Source: Desulfosarcina sp. (GTDB lineage: Bacteria; Desulfobacterota; Desulfobacteria; Desulfobacterales; Desulfosarcinaceae). Taken from it: 5,551 nucleotides of DNA. Numbering within the stretch: the first letter of the stretch is position 1; the number at the start of each line of letters is the position of its first letter. This document shows positions 5,406 through 5,551 of this stretch, one piece after another. The notes beneath the pieces are model-generated. The model worked only from the letters and a program-made list of their open reading frames with translations. It had not been told where the DNA came from and searched no databases. The stretch covers positions 1 to 5,551 of the forward strand of contig DAOWNV010000191.1 of NCBI GenBank assembly GCA_030642405.1, in the 5' to 3' direction. A program made the position numbers and the translations under genes.

Positions 5406-5551
5406 TTAGGTGGACAGTGTTTTAATCAATTGCCCCAGATAGAAGCGTGCGTGACTGATGGATGCCGCCATGTTTGCCCTGTGGTTAGCGAAGAGGCTGC
5501 TCATGTTGCTGTTGAGAACGATCCACGGATCGAGTTCCGCGGCCTTTTGGC
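5406..5551 (-). CDS. C-terminal end of an unrecognised leftward gene (start outside window)
   Basis: On the minus strand one frame stays open from the right edge to a TAA at 5406-5408, giving 47 residues that end in YLGQLIKTLST. The other two minus frames contain stops. The visible part looks helical and mixed in polarity (SNMSSLFANHRANMAAS, HARFYLGQLIKTL), with no Cys, no membrane segment and no motif I recognise. It converges with hemW, the two stops being about 34 nt apart. Base composition resembles that of hemW and kor rather than the AT-rich left end. It is too short to assign a family. Confidence 0.5.
   Translation of the reverse strand, partial: QKAAELDPWIVLNSNMSSLFANHRANMAASISHARFYLGQLIKTLST

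Overview
The window looks like chromosomal DNA of an anaerobic, probably Desulfobacterota (deltaproteobacterial) bacterium. This is inferred from the combination of a PEP-CTERM-type surface protein, a four-subunit 2-oxoacid:ferredoxin oxidoreductase and a radical-SAM HemW protein. No sequence search could be run, so the taxonomic call is tentative.

Left part (1-1317), visibly AT-richer than the rest. It opens with the C-terminal end of a beta-barrel-like outer-membrane protein (1-369). A 57-nt reading frame at 421-477 follows; its first 12 residues match the N-terminus of non-hydrolysing UDP-GlcNAc 2-epimerases (WecB) and it then stops, so it looks like the stub of a lost gene. A strong two-way terminator (496-530) separates this from a small leftward gene (553-921). 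That gene encodes an exported protein with a PEP-CTERM-like tail whose Pro-Glu-Pro signature is missing. Upstream of it is a good match to a sigma-54 promoter (1020-1034, minus strand). Together these look like the edge of an exopolysaccharide/exosortase locus.

Central part (1318-4039). Four tightly packed rightward genes, korD-korA-korB-korC, encode the ferredoxin-like, alpha, beta and gamma subunits of a 2-oxoglutarate:ferredoxin oxidoreductase. Gene order and subunit sizes match the OorDABC/KorDABC type. The complex interconverts 2-oxoglutarate + CoA and succinyl-CoA + CO2 using ferredoxin, which suits an anaerobic TCA or reductive-TCA route.

Right part (4040-5551). A 168-nt gap carries GAACC-rich short repeats that run into the 5' end of hemW (4208-5371), a radical-SAM heme chaperone. 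hemW has no ATG start and no clear ribosome binding site. The window ends with the C-terminal 47 codons of an unrecognised leftward gene (5406-5551) convergent with hemW.

I saw no RNA gene, insertion sequence, CRISPR array or wholly new multigene system. The most interesting points are the sigma-54/PEP-CTERM pairing, the wecB stub and the repeat-invaded hemW start.
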